Shown: positions 1-11,957 of the stretch, piece after piece
Position numbering within the stretch: position 1 is the stretch's first letter
Layout: every line of letters begins with the position of its first letter
Source: Histoplasma ohiense
Taxonomy: Eukaryota; Ascomycota; Eurotiomycetes; Onygenales; Ajellomycetaceae
Reading direction: 5' to 3'
Length of the DNA: 64,000 bases
Assembly (NCBI GenBank): GCA_017607445.1
Contig: JAEVHH010000007.1
Coordinates: 744,001 to 808,000, forward strand
Made by a program: the position numbers and the translations under genes
Notes under the pieces: model-generated
The model's database searches: none
Seen by the model: the letters and a program-made list of their open reading frames with translations, nothing else
Told to the model about the DNA's origin: nothing

Positions 1-90
1 AAACTTCTTGCGTATTATTACATTAACATATTTTCTCTCTCTGTTGTTTTAATGTGACCATACGGAGATACAAAGTCATCAAATTTCAAA

Positions 91-2002
91 ATGGGCAAGT
101 CTAAAAAGCCGCGCATCGCCAATTTCCACCACCATGACCGACCCAAAAGCAGGAGCTCTTCAACCGTTATCACCCCAGGAGGTGGAGCTGGGGCGGGTGG
201 GCCTAGAAAAATGAAAAGTTTCTCGAGAGTCTCGACGTCGACAGCGGTGTCTAAAGGGGGCCAGGGGGGTGGGAGGGCGAAGGGGAAAACTTATCGGGAA
301 ACGAAGCATGGGAATGCACAGCGTCAGGTCCCGACAATTCCATTTCAAAAGGAAGATAGGATTTTGTTGGTTGGGGAAGGTTAGTTTTAATTCTATTCGT
401 TTCAATTTTTCTAATTTTATTTTCCGTTTTCCGTTTTTGTCATTCGTTTGAAGGCCATTTTCTGCATAATATCAGATCCGAGTGATAAATACAGTCGAAT
501 GTATGGCTGCTTGATTCAGGATTATTATTTCCGCAGATCAAGCAGATTGGAATTCGGTTTTTCTGAGCTGTTTAACCTAGGGCAGCCATGTATGAGACTC
601 CTGATATTCTGATCTATCTATTCCTTGGGAGAAGTGAACATGTACCACTCCTCTCTACGCACAGTTTGACAGGCGTGTGGAGCCTGGAGTCTCTTGCTTT
701 AGTTCATTTCTATTCTTGTGTCTCTTCTTCGCCGTTTCAATTTACATTCCTTCATCATTTCTGTTATCATCAGCAAGCATGCTTGAAACGTATCTATCTA
801 CCTGCTCTCGGTGGACATTTTCGCCTCTACAAGTGTAAAAAGCCATGGATCCCTAACATCTCCAGACAGGAGATTTTTCATTCGCCCTGTCTCTGGCAAC
901 GCATCACGATTGCAAAAATCTGCTTGCCACCAGCTACGATAGTGAACAGGCACTTTACGAGAAACATCCGCAGGCAAAGCTGCATATTGAGAAGCTTTAT
1001 GCGTGTGGTTCAGAGATATCTTCGTCTCAGTCTAGAAGCTTGAAAAGGAAAAGCGACGAGAATGAAGATTTTGAAGATGGAGGTAGCGATAGCGAGAAGG
1101 GGAAAGCGTTGGAAACGAGGGAGGAGGCTCAGAATCTGAAAAATGAAAATATAGAAAAACCCTCAGAGACACAACACGCCCGAAACCATGTCCCGAAAGT
1201 CTTGTTTTCCATCGATGCCCGTAAACTGGGCTCTGGACCTGCTGGCGGCGGCAAGACTGTTCGCAATGGGTTCCCACGCACCACCACTTTCTCCTCTTGT
1301 AAAAGCAGAAGACGCCATCCCTGGAAAGACGTTGTTGGTTCCCCACAACAACAAAATCACCAACAACATACCGGCAGAGGCGGCCCATGGGACATAATCT
1401 GCTTCAACTTTCCTCACGTTGGCGGCTTGAGCACAGATGTAAACAGGCAGGTACGCGCGAACCAAGAACTAGTCGTCTCCTTCTTCAAGGCGTGCGTCCC
1501 TCTCCTTTCGGAGCCAGTGGTACGACCGACTACATCGCAGGGCAGGAGAGATGAGAGTGGGGATGAAGATAGCGAATGGCCTGACTCCCATTCCGACTTC
1601 GGCTCCAGCTCTGGCACAGACAATAACACTGGGACAGGAGAGAAATCCCCTTTCCGCACAACTCCGGGTCAAATTCTCGTCTCACTCTTCGAAGGCGAAC
1701 CCTATACACTCTGGAATATCCGCGATCTAGCACGCCACGCAGGCCTGCGAGTTGTTACTAGTTTCCGGTTTCCATGGGCTAGTTATCCGGGTTACTCGCA
1801 TGCACGCACGATTGGAGAAATCGAGAAGCGAAATGGCGGTACGGGAAGGGGTGGATGGAGGGGCGAGGATAGGGAGGCGAGGATGTATGTTTTCGAGAAA
1901 GGAACTGGAGGGGTTGGAGAATGTGGTGGTGCGGAAGGGAAGAAAAGGAAGAAAGGGGGAAAAGGCAGAGGTGGGGCAAATACCGATGATGATAGCGATT
2001 AA
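91..2002 (+). CDS. BMT5: 25S rRNA (uridine-N3) methyltransferase, BMT5-like
   Basis: Two exons (91-379, 870-2002) joined over a 490-nt intron with GTTAGT donor and CAG acceptor give about 473 aa. The junction rebuilds the motif ILLVGEGDFSFA, the SAM-binding start of the BMT5-like/DUF2431 domain (roughly residues 85-310). The N-terminus is basic (MGKSKKPRIANF), as expected for a nucleolar protein. The central part carries acidic, serine-rich insertions. The C-terminal part holds GQILVSLFEGEPYTLWNIRD and a SYPGYSHARTIGE segment typical of the family. The family methylates N3 of a uridine in 25S rRNA during 60S assembly. Only 90 bases of upstream sequence lie in the window, so the promoter cannot be judged. 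The gene is convergent with the GID9 gene. Family assignment is firm. The intron is long for this genome, so its ends are slightly less certain. Confidence 0.9.
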
Positions 2003-2350
2003 TGGGCTCAGTTATTCGGTCTATTCGGTTTCAATTTGATACCTTGCGAAAGAGGGAAGCTGGCTGTTTCGCAACTGTTTTTGGGGAAGTGTTTCTGGAA
2101 ATGGCTACTTCTTCGAAGACATGAGGAAAATCGATTTATGGAAGAGATCTTTGATGATCATATGTGTAGAAATAAGTAGGGATACCAATTGTTAAGAATA
2201 TATGAATACCACTGAGATAAGAGTGCTAAATGGAACTCCAAACAAAAGGAAATAAATCCCCATTCCATCCCATCCAGCCCATCCAGCTCCTAGAACGCCA
2301 CGCAAAGGTACAAATAAGAACATACACACACATAGGTATCTTAGAAAAAA
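2003..2350. other. Convergent 3' spacer BMT5/GID9
   Basis: This 348-base stretch lies between two stop codons of convergent genes and should hold both 3' UTRs. I see no conserved open frame or RNA gene. Confidence 0.6.
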
Positions 2351-3803
2351 CTACGAAATATAAACCTTCTTCATCTCCCTCTCGTCAAACTCTTCGCCCG
2401 TCGTCGGATCTTTGACCTTCCCCGGCGCAACGAAACCTGACTTCTTACACATATCCAGTAACCTTTGGCGGCCGTAGATACGTCCATTTGGCAAGACGAT
2501 GGGGTCGTTCTCAACATAACTCTTAGTATGATGTGCATACGGCATGTGTCGTGCTAGCTCGTTCAATTCAGTCGAACATATCGGACACACAGATGTGGTT
2601 ATGGAGTTTGGATTGGAACTGGAGGATGCGTAGGCTGAATGGCAGGATGGTGTCTTAAGCGCGGAGAGGCCGGCTGACAACGCTATTTGGAGAAGGGGGC
2701 GTGAGGAGAGAGCTAAGAGGTCATGGTGGGTTCGAATAAAGAGGTTGGAGAGATATTGCCAGCGGGATGAGGAGTACATATCCTAGAGAGATGTGTTAGT
2801 TTGTTGAGCTTCAACAAAGGTGGCAAAGAATGACCGCAGTTCAAGCAATAATTTGTCTCAAACTGACCTTGTAGGGTGCCGCTTCTGTATCAGGAGAGAA
2901 CACCAAGAGACCTGCCGCCCGTCGAATATCCGTCGCCTGAGTCTCACTATGGGGTGATAGAAACCTTCTGGCATGTTGTCTTGCCTCTGTTTTATCTCCC
3001 GCCCTCACCATTTCAATATACTGTTGTAACCGTAGCTCGAACTCAAGATTGCTCTGCCAAAGTCGGCCGTTACTCTCAAGTTCATCCAAGTTACGTTCCC
3101 GCAGCAGCCAAAAGAGAACAGATGAAAACATACCTGAACCTTTTTTAATCCCACTTTATTCTCCCCACACCACGTCAACGCCTCCTTAGTTTCTCCCCGC
3201 CCCAAACTCTCCGCAATTCGCTGACACTGCACAAACACGCTCAAATCCACGAGGTCCTCAATCCCCTTCTCAGCAGCCAACTGTCTCGCACTCTCCGAAT
3301 ACCCAGACCGCAGCATATGGTCCACCAATAACCTGTTCAGCCGTATCCGCGACCACTCCTCATACTTGACATCCGCCAAGCTCGGAATCTTATACAGGTC
3401 TTCCAGATGCTGGATGCGTTTCCGCGACTGGGTCAGGATCTTCTTCTCCTCGTCCTGCAAGGTTTCCATTTTTCGCTTTAGGCCTTGCATGCGGTTGATC
3501 ATGGTGTCGAGGGCGGCGAGAGTTTGGGTGGCATCTTGCGTGCCAGAGAGGGAGGCGTTTGCAGTCTCTTTTAGGTAGGGGAGGACGAAGTCTCGTTCCC
3601 GTTCGACAATGCGTTGGACGGATTTGAAGTTGCGGCGAGCAAGTTCATGAGGGAGGCGGAGGAGGGGTTGGTCCTGTAATTTTTATATCTCCTTGTCAGC
3701 TATATCAGAGATGTTACTAAGTATGTAGTGGTAGGTTAGATATGCGTACCAGGAGCAGGTGACTCTCCGGATTGAGCTTTATGGAGGTGAGCTCCGCAGC
3801 CAT
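2351..3803 (-). CDS. FYV10: GID/CTLH E3 ligase RING-like subunit (Fyv10/Gid9)
   Basis: Four exons on the minus strand (3803-3750, 3673-3134, 3053-2868, 2782-2351), all joined in frame 0, give 403 aa, the usual length for Gid9/MAEA. The order is an N-terminal helical region with coiled coil (INRMQGLKRKMETLQDEEKK), a LisH segment (LNRLLVDHMLRSGYSESARQ), the CTLH/CRA region (residues about 150-300), and a C-terminal degenerate RING with CPICSTELNELARHMPYAHH. The yeast complex ubiquitinates gluconeogenic enzymes. Gid9 forms the catalytic RING heterodimer with Gid2. The first exon encodes only 18 residues (MAAELTSIKLNPESHLLL). That start is chosen because it extends the conserved N-terminus and its donor GTACGC fits the frame. 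Confidence 0.92.
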
Positions 3804-4546
3804 GAGGGGCTCGGTAATGTCCGCTGCGGGGATGATTACAATGGAGTTCAGCTAAACAAACAAAAATTCTCCTTCTGCAACTGCCAAAATGTCGGCCTTT
3901 TATCTGTGGATTTGATATCTAGAGATTCTTGTGCATTGTTGCAGCAGCGGAGTCAGGAGTGGAAGTGGAATGACGTTTGATGGAGAAGTTGGAGATGGGC
4001 ATGTGACCCCATTAACTAGGTCATTGGGTGAGCAACCCATGTGTATCTGATAATTTTTGATCTCTCTTCTGCAACACAATATTATAGAATGCAAAAAAAA
4101 GCAGCTGCAGATTCAGAGCTAAACAGCCTCATACTGAGATATGTAAGAAACCAAAGCTGGTATTTTTTTCCTTCACGATCCTGACACATCGCAAGACAAC
4201 TCAAGAAAACTTATTACCAGAATAGATCACACAAACATACACATAATAGTCACTCTCTCACACACAAGACTCCTAGGGTAAATCAGTATCGCAATCACAG
4301 AGCACATTCAAGAGGAGAAAAAATATTGAAAAAACAGAGGACCCAAATTTTCCCGGAACTCCGTAAAGGAATATGCAAATCGACAAAAATAAACACTCAA
4401 CCAACGGGATCAAGCAAAGGAGCGAAGCAAGTGAATATGATACAAGAAAACTCAGGGTAATAGAAAGAAAAACTTTTCGAGAGCAGCTTCATCTTGCCGA
4501 TTTGAGCAAAAAAAAAGCATATCTTTCTTTCGTTAGCCCACTTCGT
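3804..4546. other. Spacer: GID9 5' flank and CBF5 3' UTR
   Basis: AT-rich and A-rich sequence between two minus-strand genes. It should contain the CBF5 3' UTR and the GID9 promoter. No supported coding region. Confidence 0.55.
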
Positions 4547-6375
4547 TTACTCGCTATCATCGTCGCTTTTTGCCGCTTGCTTTGATTTTCTTTTTTCTTT
4601 TTTCTCCTTTTTCTCCTTTTTCTCCTTCTTTCTACGTTTCCGCTCTGCTCGCTCCTCTGGAGTTTCGCCCACGTGTCGTTTTCGCTTCTTCTCATTGTCT
4701 TCTTCAGCAGCTGGCGCGTTTCCGTTGACTTGTGGGGTTGGGGCTGCTTCCTTAGAGACAGCGGGTGGAGCAGGAGTTGAAACAGAAGCGGTAGAAGCTT
4801 CTGCAGCACCACTATCTAATGGAGCGTTGAAATCTTTGTACTCAGAATTCCATTTTGCAGGGGTTTTCTCGTTCGGTCGGCCGTATTTCTAGGGGTGAGT
4901 TAGTAAAAGTAATCAACTTAAATATAGGAAAGGGGGAAGAAACTAACATCAAGCTTGCCATCAGACTTGAGCTTTTTCTTTTCCAAAGCAACAGGACCCA
5001 AACCCCATTTGCGGGGGTAGAGATCACGCTCCATGATACAACGCTTCACCTTAGCCACGACACCGTGGTCGCAGGTCGAGAGCTCAACAGTGGACATTTG
5101 TGCGATAGCGATGGCAATAGCCTCACCCTTGGTGGTCATGAGGACGACTTCTTCATGGATCTCAATTCCAGATTCTACAAAAATCCCCATCAGCTTCAAA
5201 ATCCCGTAAATCAAAATCTTGAGAACGACACGGTATCATCACTTACCAAATCGCAACAACCCAGGAATCATAAGCTTAGCACCATAGCACACAGCATTAA
5301 CAGCGCTATCCTTCACCACAATGCGCTTGTACGAGGTGAGCAAGCTCTCCAGCGGCCGAATAACCCGCCGCAGATAAGATTCGTCGCGGTTATTATCCAT
5401 CATCCATTGCGCGTCAAGCACATCATGTAACGTGACCATTCCATCCTTCTCATCCATAGCTCCACTCCTTACCCTTCGCAGCTCCTGCATATGTGCACCA
5501 ACACCTAGTAACAGTCCCAGATGAACACAGAGCGTCCGAATATACGTCCCCGCTTCACAGCTCACCCAAAACACACCCAGATGCCTGTCGTTGTCAAACT
5601 CATATAACTTGCTCTCGTGAATCGTGCGGATACGCAGCTGTCGTTTGACAGCGGAGATGAGGGGCGGGCGTTGGAAGAGTGCACCCGTCAGCGTCTCGAG
5701 GGCGCGGGCAAACTGCGCTTCGCCACCAGGGATTTTATCGTGTAGACGAATCACGCACACGTACTCCTTTCCAGCGCCTTGCTGGGATTTGACAAGGCGT
5801 GTCGCACGGTCAATGCAGACAATTAGACAACCAGTGACCTTTGGGTCGAGGGTTCCGCTGTGGCCGGTCTTTTCAACTCTGTTAAAATAAAATTCCCATT
5901 GTTAATTTTGTGCCTTTAAATATTTCGATTCCCGTTTTCATTTTTTTTGATCCTCCTTCTCTTTTTCCTCAACTTTTGAGGATAAACAGTTGGGTAACAA
6001 CCAACCTCAATATCCTTTTCATCCATGCAACAACCTCATGACTAGATGGATTTGACGGCTTGTCAAGGTTGATAACTCCAGAACTAATATATGACTTCAG
6101 GTCGCGCTTCAGCGGTGTGCAGCCGGCTGGGATCGGGGTGAAATGACCAGTTCTGACGAGCACTGCACAGTTTTTCAAATGGTTAACTTCCTTCCAACCA
6201 AAATTCCACAACAATCATGGAGGTGTTAAGATAGATTATGTATTTATAAACGGAGGAACTTACGTTTATCATAGTTCTTCAACAACAACGGCCATTCTGA
6301 GGTCGGGATGGCGGGCGTAACAGCCTCGGGCTTGATGGCATAGTCGACGTCCATCTTTCCTGCGACTGTGGCCAT
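4547..6375 (-). CDS. CBF5: H/ACA snoRNP pseudouridine synthase Cbf5 (dyskerin)
   Basis: Five exons on the minus strand (6375-6264, 6162-6006, 5878-5247, 5174-4948, 4888-4547) join in frame to give 489 aa, the length of fungal Cbf5. The protein starts MATVAGKMDVDYAIKPEA, then a dyskerin-like segment (LVRTGHFTPIPAGCTPL). The TruB catalytic domain has GHSGTLDPKVTG with the catalytic aspartate at about residue 101. A PUA domain follows (residues about 270-350, VNAVCYGAKLMIPGLLRFE), and a Lys/Glu-rich KKE-type tail ends in SDDDSE. Cbf5 converts rRNA and snRNA uridines to pseudouridine, guided by H/ACA snoRNAs, in the nucleolus. A TCACGTGA palindrome lies 181 nt upstream of the start. Confidence 0.96.
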
Positions 6376-6840
6376 TTTTGAATCGATTGCAAGAAATTGA
6401 TCGAAACCGCAGGCGAACGAAGTTAGATGTCACCCCGACTGAATACTCCTGTTCGGGTGGAGGAAAATTGACTGCTATATCGGGCTTTCGCAAACAATTT
6501 TGCAGTGCGTCCACATTTTTATTTGGAAAAGCCCAGGCCAATGAAAAGAGCTATATCACGTGATCTACCATTCGACTGGGGTTACGCTGCGGTTTTCAAT
6601 GCATAATAAATATTTAAAAACAAATTAAGTACTGGACGGTATTCGTGCTCATCATAAGTGCAATCGTCATCAGACCGTAGATATACCAAAAATTTCAATC
6701 ATCTATCCATCTCGTTACTAGTAGTACACAAAGTACAGGCAAAAAGTCGTAAAAAAAAAAAGGGTTGGGAGGGGGGGGGTTGGGGGGGAGAGGATAAAGA
6801 CATGGTATAGCACAATCGAGAAAGAAAAGGAAATCGAATG
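6376..6840. other. CBF5 promoter / Derlin 3' flank
   Basis: Holds the CBF5 upstream region, including the E-box, and the Derlin 3' UTR. A poly-A tract followed by a G-rich stretch lies near 6751-6790. No coding region seen. Confidence 0.55.
6556..6563. promoter_or_regulatory. CACGTGA E-box upstream of CBF5
   Basis: Palindrome TCACGTGA, 181 nt before the CBF5 start codon. The core matches boxes upstream of uL23/BMT2 and FAP7 in this window. It is a candidate bHLH (Cbf1-like) site; binding is inferred. Confidence 0.45.
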
Positions 6841-8402
6841 TCATCCAAGCCTCCGCCCAACACCCCTCCCGCTCCACGAATTGCTCGAGAACCAACCACT
6901 CCCCGACCCGGAAGCTGACGCCTCTCGTGTCTCCCTATCACCAGGGTGGTACGAGACACCGTAGGCGCGATGAGTCTGGTTCATGCGATGGGCCCCGAAC
7001 CATCTCTTCACAAAGACAGGTGTCCATATAAACTGCCTGCCGCGGCCATAGGTGGGGTATATGCGGGTAAGGAACTCGTACAGATGGGCGGCTACTAGGC
7101 CGCATGCCGCTGTCTGTGCTGATTGCGGGCCGCGAATTACCAATCTGAGGACCAGAGTGGCCCAGGGAACGAGTTCGACGGGGATTTGGACGACAAAGAA
7201 GTTTTCCTTTTTGCCAGTGTTGACTTGGCCGTGCGTGTACATGAAGGCGAGTATTAGGGCTAGTTAGAGGGCGAGGAGAGTTAGAGTTTGGAATATTACT
7301 ATTCATTCACAAAGGTTTGGTGATACAATCATTCTCTTGTTCCATGTTAAGGGATTTTTAACTCTTACCTTGAGTGAAAATCCCCGCGCCTAGGAGGCCA
7401 CCTGCGGTCAACTATTTAGGGCTGGTCAGCCACTTTTCCACAGTGAAAGAATCAAGTAAAATCACACAATATATCGGTAGATGTGACCATGCATAGAAAT
7501 ACAAGCAAGAAGTTCATTCATAATGTTACTTTTTAGCGAGGGTACCAAGTAAAATGATTGATTTCAAGGGAATGTAGGGACCCACAACCACCATGCGAGA
7601 AACAGAGAAATACTCTAGCTGGTTACGCATAAGATAATCCCACCATGCCTTCACCGCATGCAGCCCATAAAAGGATTGATTGCGAATGATTGAGCTGCAC
7701 GAGATGTAGGGGTAATTTTCCTCACGACCAGGAACCGCTTCAGCTAGATCAGGCTGGGCGGGCAGATATGCGGAGGGAGTAAAAAATATGGGGGTAAAGG
7801 TAGAACAGTGTGAACAAAAGGAATAAAAAAGGAGATCGAATCGAATCGAATCAAATCGAACTGAAACACTTACCACAATCACTGTGCCTACGAAAATAAC
7901 ATAAGTGAAAAAGTCGCCAGGGACAGTAAAGCGTGGCGAGTCCTTTTCCAGACCACTGCCATATTTATACACTGTTGATATAGAATAAAGGAGTTAGTGA
8001 GAAGAGTGGGCATCGAGGCCACATTATTTCCACTTCCACCAGGAAAACACCAGTTGCCGTCTCTCATGGAACAACGAAGCAAACCAAAGCAAGAAGCCTA
8101 CTAAAGTAAAGATCAAAGATAAAGTTCAGGTCTGAGTCCGTCAGGAGAAATGAGGTGACTGGTCTCCAGATGTCCGGAAAGACCTTGAAAATCAAAGAAG
8201 GGTGGAAAAGGATTCTCAATGGACTGAGAATACCGCCATATACGAGCAGAGACTCGACGAATGCAGCCGCAGTGATGGTCCTGTGGGAATGAAAGGAACT
8301 GTCAGTAAGATTTTATATACCAGCACTCACGCAAGTAGAACAAGAAGTGTGTCTTGGTGGGTTTTACCTGATCACTGGAGGTGCATTCCAAAAAACATCC
8401 AT
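6841..8402 (-). CDS. DER1: Derlin / Der1-family ERAD membrane protein
   Basis: Five exons on the minus strand (8402-8368, 8280-8102, 7971-7874, 7411-7369, 7259-6841) give 257 aa. The first exon encodes MDVFWNAPPVIR. The next supplies the conserved luminal/TM1 part with DIWRPVTSFLLT and FIFDLYFMYKYGSGLE. Later exons give LTAGGLLGAGIFTQALILAF and IPVELVPWATLVLRLV, then a cytosolic tail rich in Ser/Gly ending GRGVGRRLG. Derlins are rhomboid pseudoproteases of the ER membrane that help retrotranslocate misfolded proteins with Hrd1/Cdc48. The fourth intron (7412-7873) is 462 nt, much longer than the others, and contains a long open frame continuous with exon 3. Family call is firm. Der1 versus Dfm1 subtype is not settled, though the short tail favours Der1. 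Confidence 0.93.
7834..7860. repeat. (TCGAA)n imperfect tandem repeat in Derlin intron
   Basis: Short pentanucleotide repeat (ATCGA/TCGAA units with one TCAAA variant) just inside intron 4 of the Derlin gene, downstream of its donor site. Confidence 0.7.
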
Positions 8403-10362
8403 ATTTATGGACAGTTTGTTGTTAGAAGCTAGAAATACAGGTTTTGCTCACATTGGTGTGGGAGAGAAATGTAAAATGAAGGGAGAAGAAGATGGGTGTT
8501 GTCACAAACAGTGCAGGTTTAGCTCCTGGCTATCCCGTGATTTGAGAAGCCCTAAGCGCCGAACCCATCAATGGAGTACTCTCTCCTGCTCATTCTCATA
8601 CTCATGCCGCGAAGAATCTGGCCGGCAATAATTTCTTCATTACTCAAGACATCATCAATTTGTTTAATTTTCACAGATTGTCATGTATCTGCAAGTGGTA
8701 CTTGCGTTTACTACGATCAGCCACACACAACATAAATATGAGAACTTCAGCTCAAAAAGAAGGGGTGGATCCTGCTCGATCAACGTTCATGGCGTACTGA
8801 CGGTCGCAAACCCTTAAGCAGGCTACATTTGCTAGATATGATCAAAAGGCCATCTTACGACCCGGTTGTCTGTCACATAGCTATTTGAAATTTCACTAAG
8901 AATCAGGACCTCGGTTTCCGCTTTCTATGCCGTTTCTCTTGTCGCCCTGTATGCTGGAATCAACAAAGAATGTTGGCGGCTGCCGGGACCACGAAGAATA
9001 CAACATCGGCAGCCTTCGACATTCTGTTCATATAATCGAATTTTGACTCTGGGGATTGGTCAGACAGCATCATCTTTAACCAGGAAGGTGGAACTTCGCA
9101 AGCGTGCACTTCTGTAAAGTAATTCCCGTAGTCATTCCTTACTTTTGGGCGTGTCCCCTCATGACAATCTGTCGCACACAGTGACAAAATGTGAGTTGTT
9201 GCCGACATTGTTTTGACAAAACTTGGATGGGGAATGTTTGCCAAGGTGGACCCGAGAGCGGATTATTCGACGCTGTAATTTCCCCCTCTTTTGGTAGTGG
9301 TCATGCCCGTTTCTCCCTTTACCACATCGGTGGCCTCCCACCACATGGAACAAGACCTTTGCCTGAATAAAAGAGGGAATAGGTAATGAACGCCATTTAA
9401 CTGACGCCACGTTAAAAACGCCCGACGTGCATGTTAGGGTCCAGTTCGCAAGTCCTCATACAACCAGTTTTTGTCGAAGGACATATTCGACTCGGGAAAA
9501 TCAGACAAACCTGCAGGTTCACGATATGGTTAACTCGTTCGATGGCATCAAACCCTTTTTGGGTTGGGGATATGAAATATGAAGGCAAGACTATAAAAAT
9601 GAAATTTCCGGGGCTTAATAACTCGTCTTCCGTTTGACATTTTGGTCCGTCTGTACGTGTAAGTTATCCTGGAATGGATAGATCGCACTCTGGAGAATCC
9701 AGTATCATCAAATACTCCGATAACGAAGGGAGAGATGAATCTCCAGACCAGGTAGGCCATTGGGATCTAGGGCTGGGCTAGGCTTCCCCGAAGCCAGGAA
9801 GACGAAGAGAACGACCGGATGGTCCGTGGCTCCGCTTCACGTAATTGAGTTTGAAGACAACTCCGGAAGTGAGTTGCTTTGACATATTGTGGAATGGCTG
9901 TGTAAATATAAACGAAATGAGAAGAGGTGGGCCAAGCGAACAAACGCCAACTCTTCTAAATCAAGAAGAGCACAAGCAAATCCCGAACCACCCAAGAAAA
10001 GATGAGAAAGATGAGAAAGATGCGGAGGGCTAGCACAGTACAGTCTTCCCCTTTAACTGCATTGAAAAAGTCACTGGGCGCTAGCCAATACAGTCTGCAA
10101 TCACAGCACCGCGTAAGCTTGACAAAAATGAACGATGTTGCATGGAAGCAGATAACTGGTGGAGAAAGAGATGGATGAGGCGGGTGGAGGGACGGAGTCA
10201 GGCAGAGAGGGTGAAGGACGAGGAAGCCCTGGAGGGCTGAGGAAGTCTTAAAACATAAGAACATCGCTTCCGAGCTTGTTGTGCGTTTAAAAAAAAAAAA
10301 AAACTTGAGAGGAATTTTACCAAGCTTTCTCATTGCCGTTCTCCTCTATCTCCTTCTCCATC
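8403..10362. other. Intergenic, about 1.96 kb, no supported gene
   Basis: Lies between the Derlin start and the stop of the dehydratase gene, both on the minus strand. Open frames here are short, lack family resemblance and have no convincing splice partners. A 15-base hairpin (GGCTTCC CC GAAGCC-like) occurs near 9781-9797. The stretch should contain the Derlin promoter and the dehydratase 3' UTR. Confidence 0.5.
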
Positions 10363-11629
10363 TCATTGTTGGTACAACATATGCACAGTTCCCTTAACCG
10401 CGAGCCCTCCATCAGGCCCCTCTACCCATATATCCCACGTCCCAGCACTAGCACGCTCGCCATTGCCTTTCCGCTTAGCACATATCCTCATCTCCTGTTC
10501 CACAAACAGGGGTGCCAGGTTGCGATACTCAATGCCCCCAATTACCGGCCGCCTAGCAGATGCATCAGATATATGGTTCTGGAAAACTGTGAGCATTAGA
10601 GTGAGAGTAAGCGGGCCGTGAACCAGTACGTCCGGATATCCCTCGACCTCTCGAGCGTAGCTAGGGTCCAGGTGGATGGAGTGCGCGTTGAAGGTGAGCG
10701 CTGAGTAGCGGAATAGAAGGGACCGTGATGGGATGAGAAGATGACTAAAGTCTGGGTTGGTTGGTGCTATTGATCTTTGTTAGCCAAAAGGCATCTTCAT
10801 GTGTTTTTTTTTTTTTTAAAAACAAAAAGGGAGAATCCTTCTAAAACAAACCCTTTACAACCCTCCTAAAACGTGTGTCATTTACGCCTCCGTCCACGAT
10901 CCCCGCCCTATCCCTCATAAAAACCAAATTCCTCCGTTCAACCACAGCCGCGTCTCCCCACTCTGCTTCATCGTCCGTCCATACCCTTCCTCTAATCGTC
11001 TCCTCAACCTCCCCCTCCCCAACAACAGCCATCCGCCTCTCAACACCCACAAACACCTTCTCATCCCCCTCCTTGCCCTTCACGGACACATCTCGAATAC
11101 CTTCGATGCACACAGCACGTTGCCCGTTGAGTAGCAGCGGTCTATGCTTTCCAGACCTAGCCGTATTACAATCATTATTGTGATTATTTTTGCACAATCT
11201 CACCCAACCCCCGGCCCACATCCGTCTATTGAAGGGTGAACCTGGGGAATGTAATCTATCCGTACCGTCTGGTAAGAGTTGGGAGATGGGGATCTGTGGT
11301 GGAAAGTAAACTAGGTGATGACCGGCAGGCATAGGCGGTGGGTCCAAAGTTGAGGATGGGAGGGTTGTTGATGCAGTCGTTGGAGGTGATTTGGCATTGT
11401 TAACGGTTGCTGTGGTAGGGACGAAGCCGGCTAGGGAGATATTGAGGAGATGCGATTGCTGTGGGGTGAGATAGTCGTAGAAGAGCGGAAGACGGCGTTG
11501 GGGTAGCTGGTTTAGCTGTGTGCGGAGAGCAGACGAGGAGACTCTGCGGCAGGATTGGGATTGTATGCGCGGGAGCAGTCCAGGGGCGGCGAGGTGGTTG
11601 TTGACATGTGTAAATGTGTTAGCCAACAT
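10363..11629 (-). CDS. HTD2: Mitochondrial 3-hydroxyacyl-thioester dehydratase (Htd2-like)
   Basis: Two exons on the minus strand (11629-10852, 10766-10363) give 393 aa. The N-terminus has no acidic residues over the first 40 positions and is rich in Arg, Ser and Gln, consistent with a mitochondrial presequence. The N-terminal half holds YDYLTPQQSHLLNISLAGF and HLVYFPPQIPISQLLPDGT. The second exon holds NAHSIHLDPSYAREVEGYPD and LVHGPLTLTLML, the hot-dog fold active segment with the catalytic Asp/His-type residues. The family catalyses the dehydration step of type II fatty acid synthesis in mitochondria. The donor GTTTGT is weak, but the joined frame rebuilds KAPTNPDFSHLL, which is right for the family. 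It is divergent from PHA2 with 328 bp between starts. Confidence 0.85.
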
Positions 11630-11957
11630 GGTTTTGCGGAATCGGCGACATTGGGCTTGCCAGCAACCTTGGGTATTTAGTTACGGCTGCTGGATACTCA
11701 ATTTTCAGAGTGGTGGTGGTAAATAGTAAATATTTCCATAAATCTGCGGGGACTTTGTTCCCCGACCAAAATAAAAAACTATCCACCACGCTTTAGAATA
11801 AATATTTATTAGATACCTAGTGGGGTAACCATTTTCACGAACTACGGAAGAACACTCTTCAATTCGCAGCAATTGACTCACGTATTAAATATCCCATTCG
11901 AAAGGGTAGTTTGATATACATCCCTCTATCAACTGGGCGAAGGTGCAACTCCGCAGC
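11630..11957. promoter_or_regulatory. Divergent promoter region HTD2/PHA2
   Basis: A 328-bp region shared by two divergent starts. It is AT-rich near 11755-11820 (AAATAAATATTTATTAG). No specific operator is recognised. Confidence 0.5.

Noticed and set aside
8960..9410. Two overlapping minus-strand frames in the 8.4-10.4 kb spacer
   Set aside because: No recognisable domain and no splice partners; length is within chance.
9781..9797. Short GGCTTC/GAAGCC hairpin
   Set aside because: Too short to separate from chance; no attached gene or T-run.
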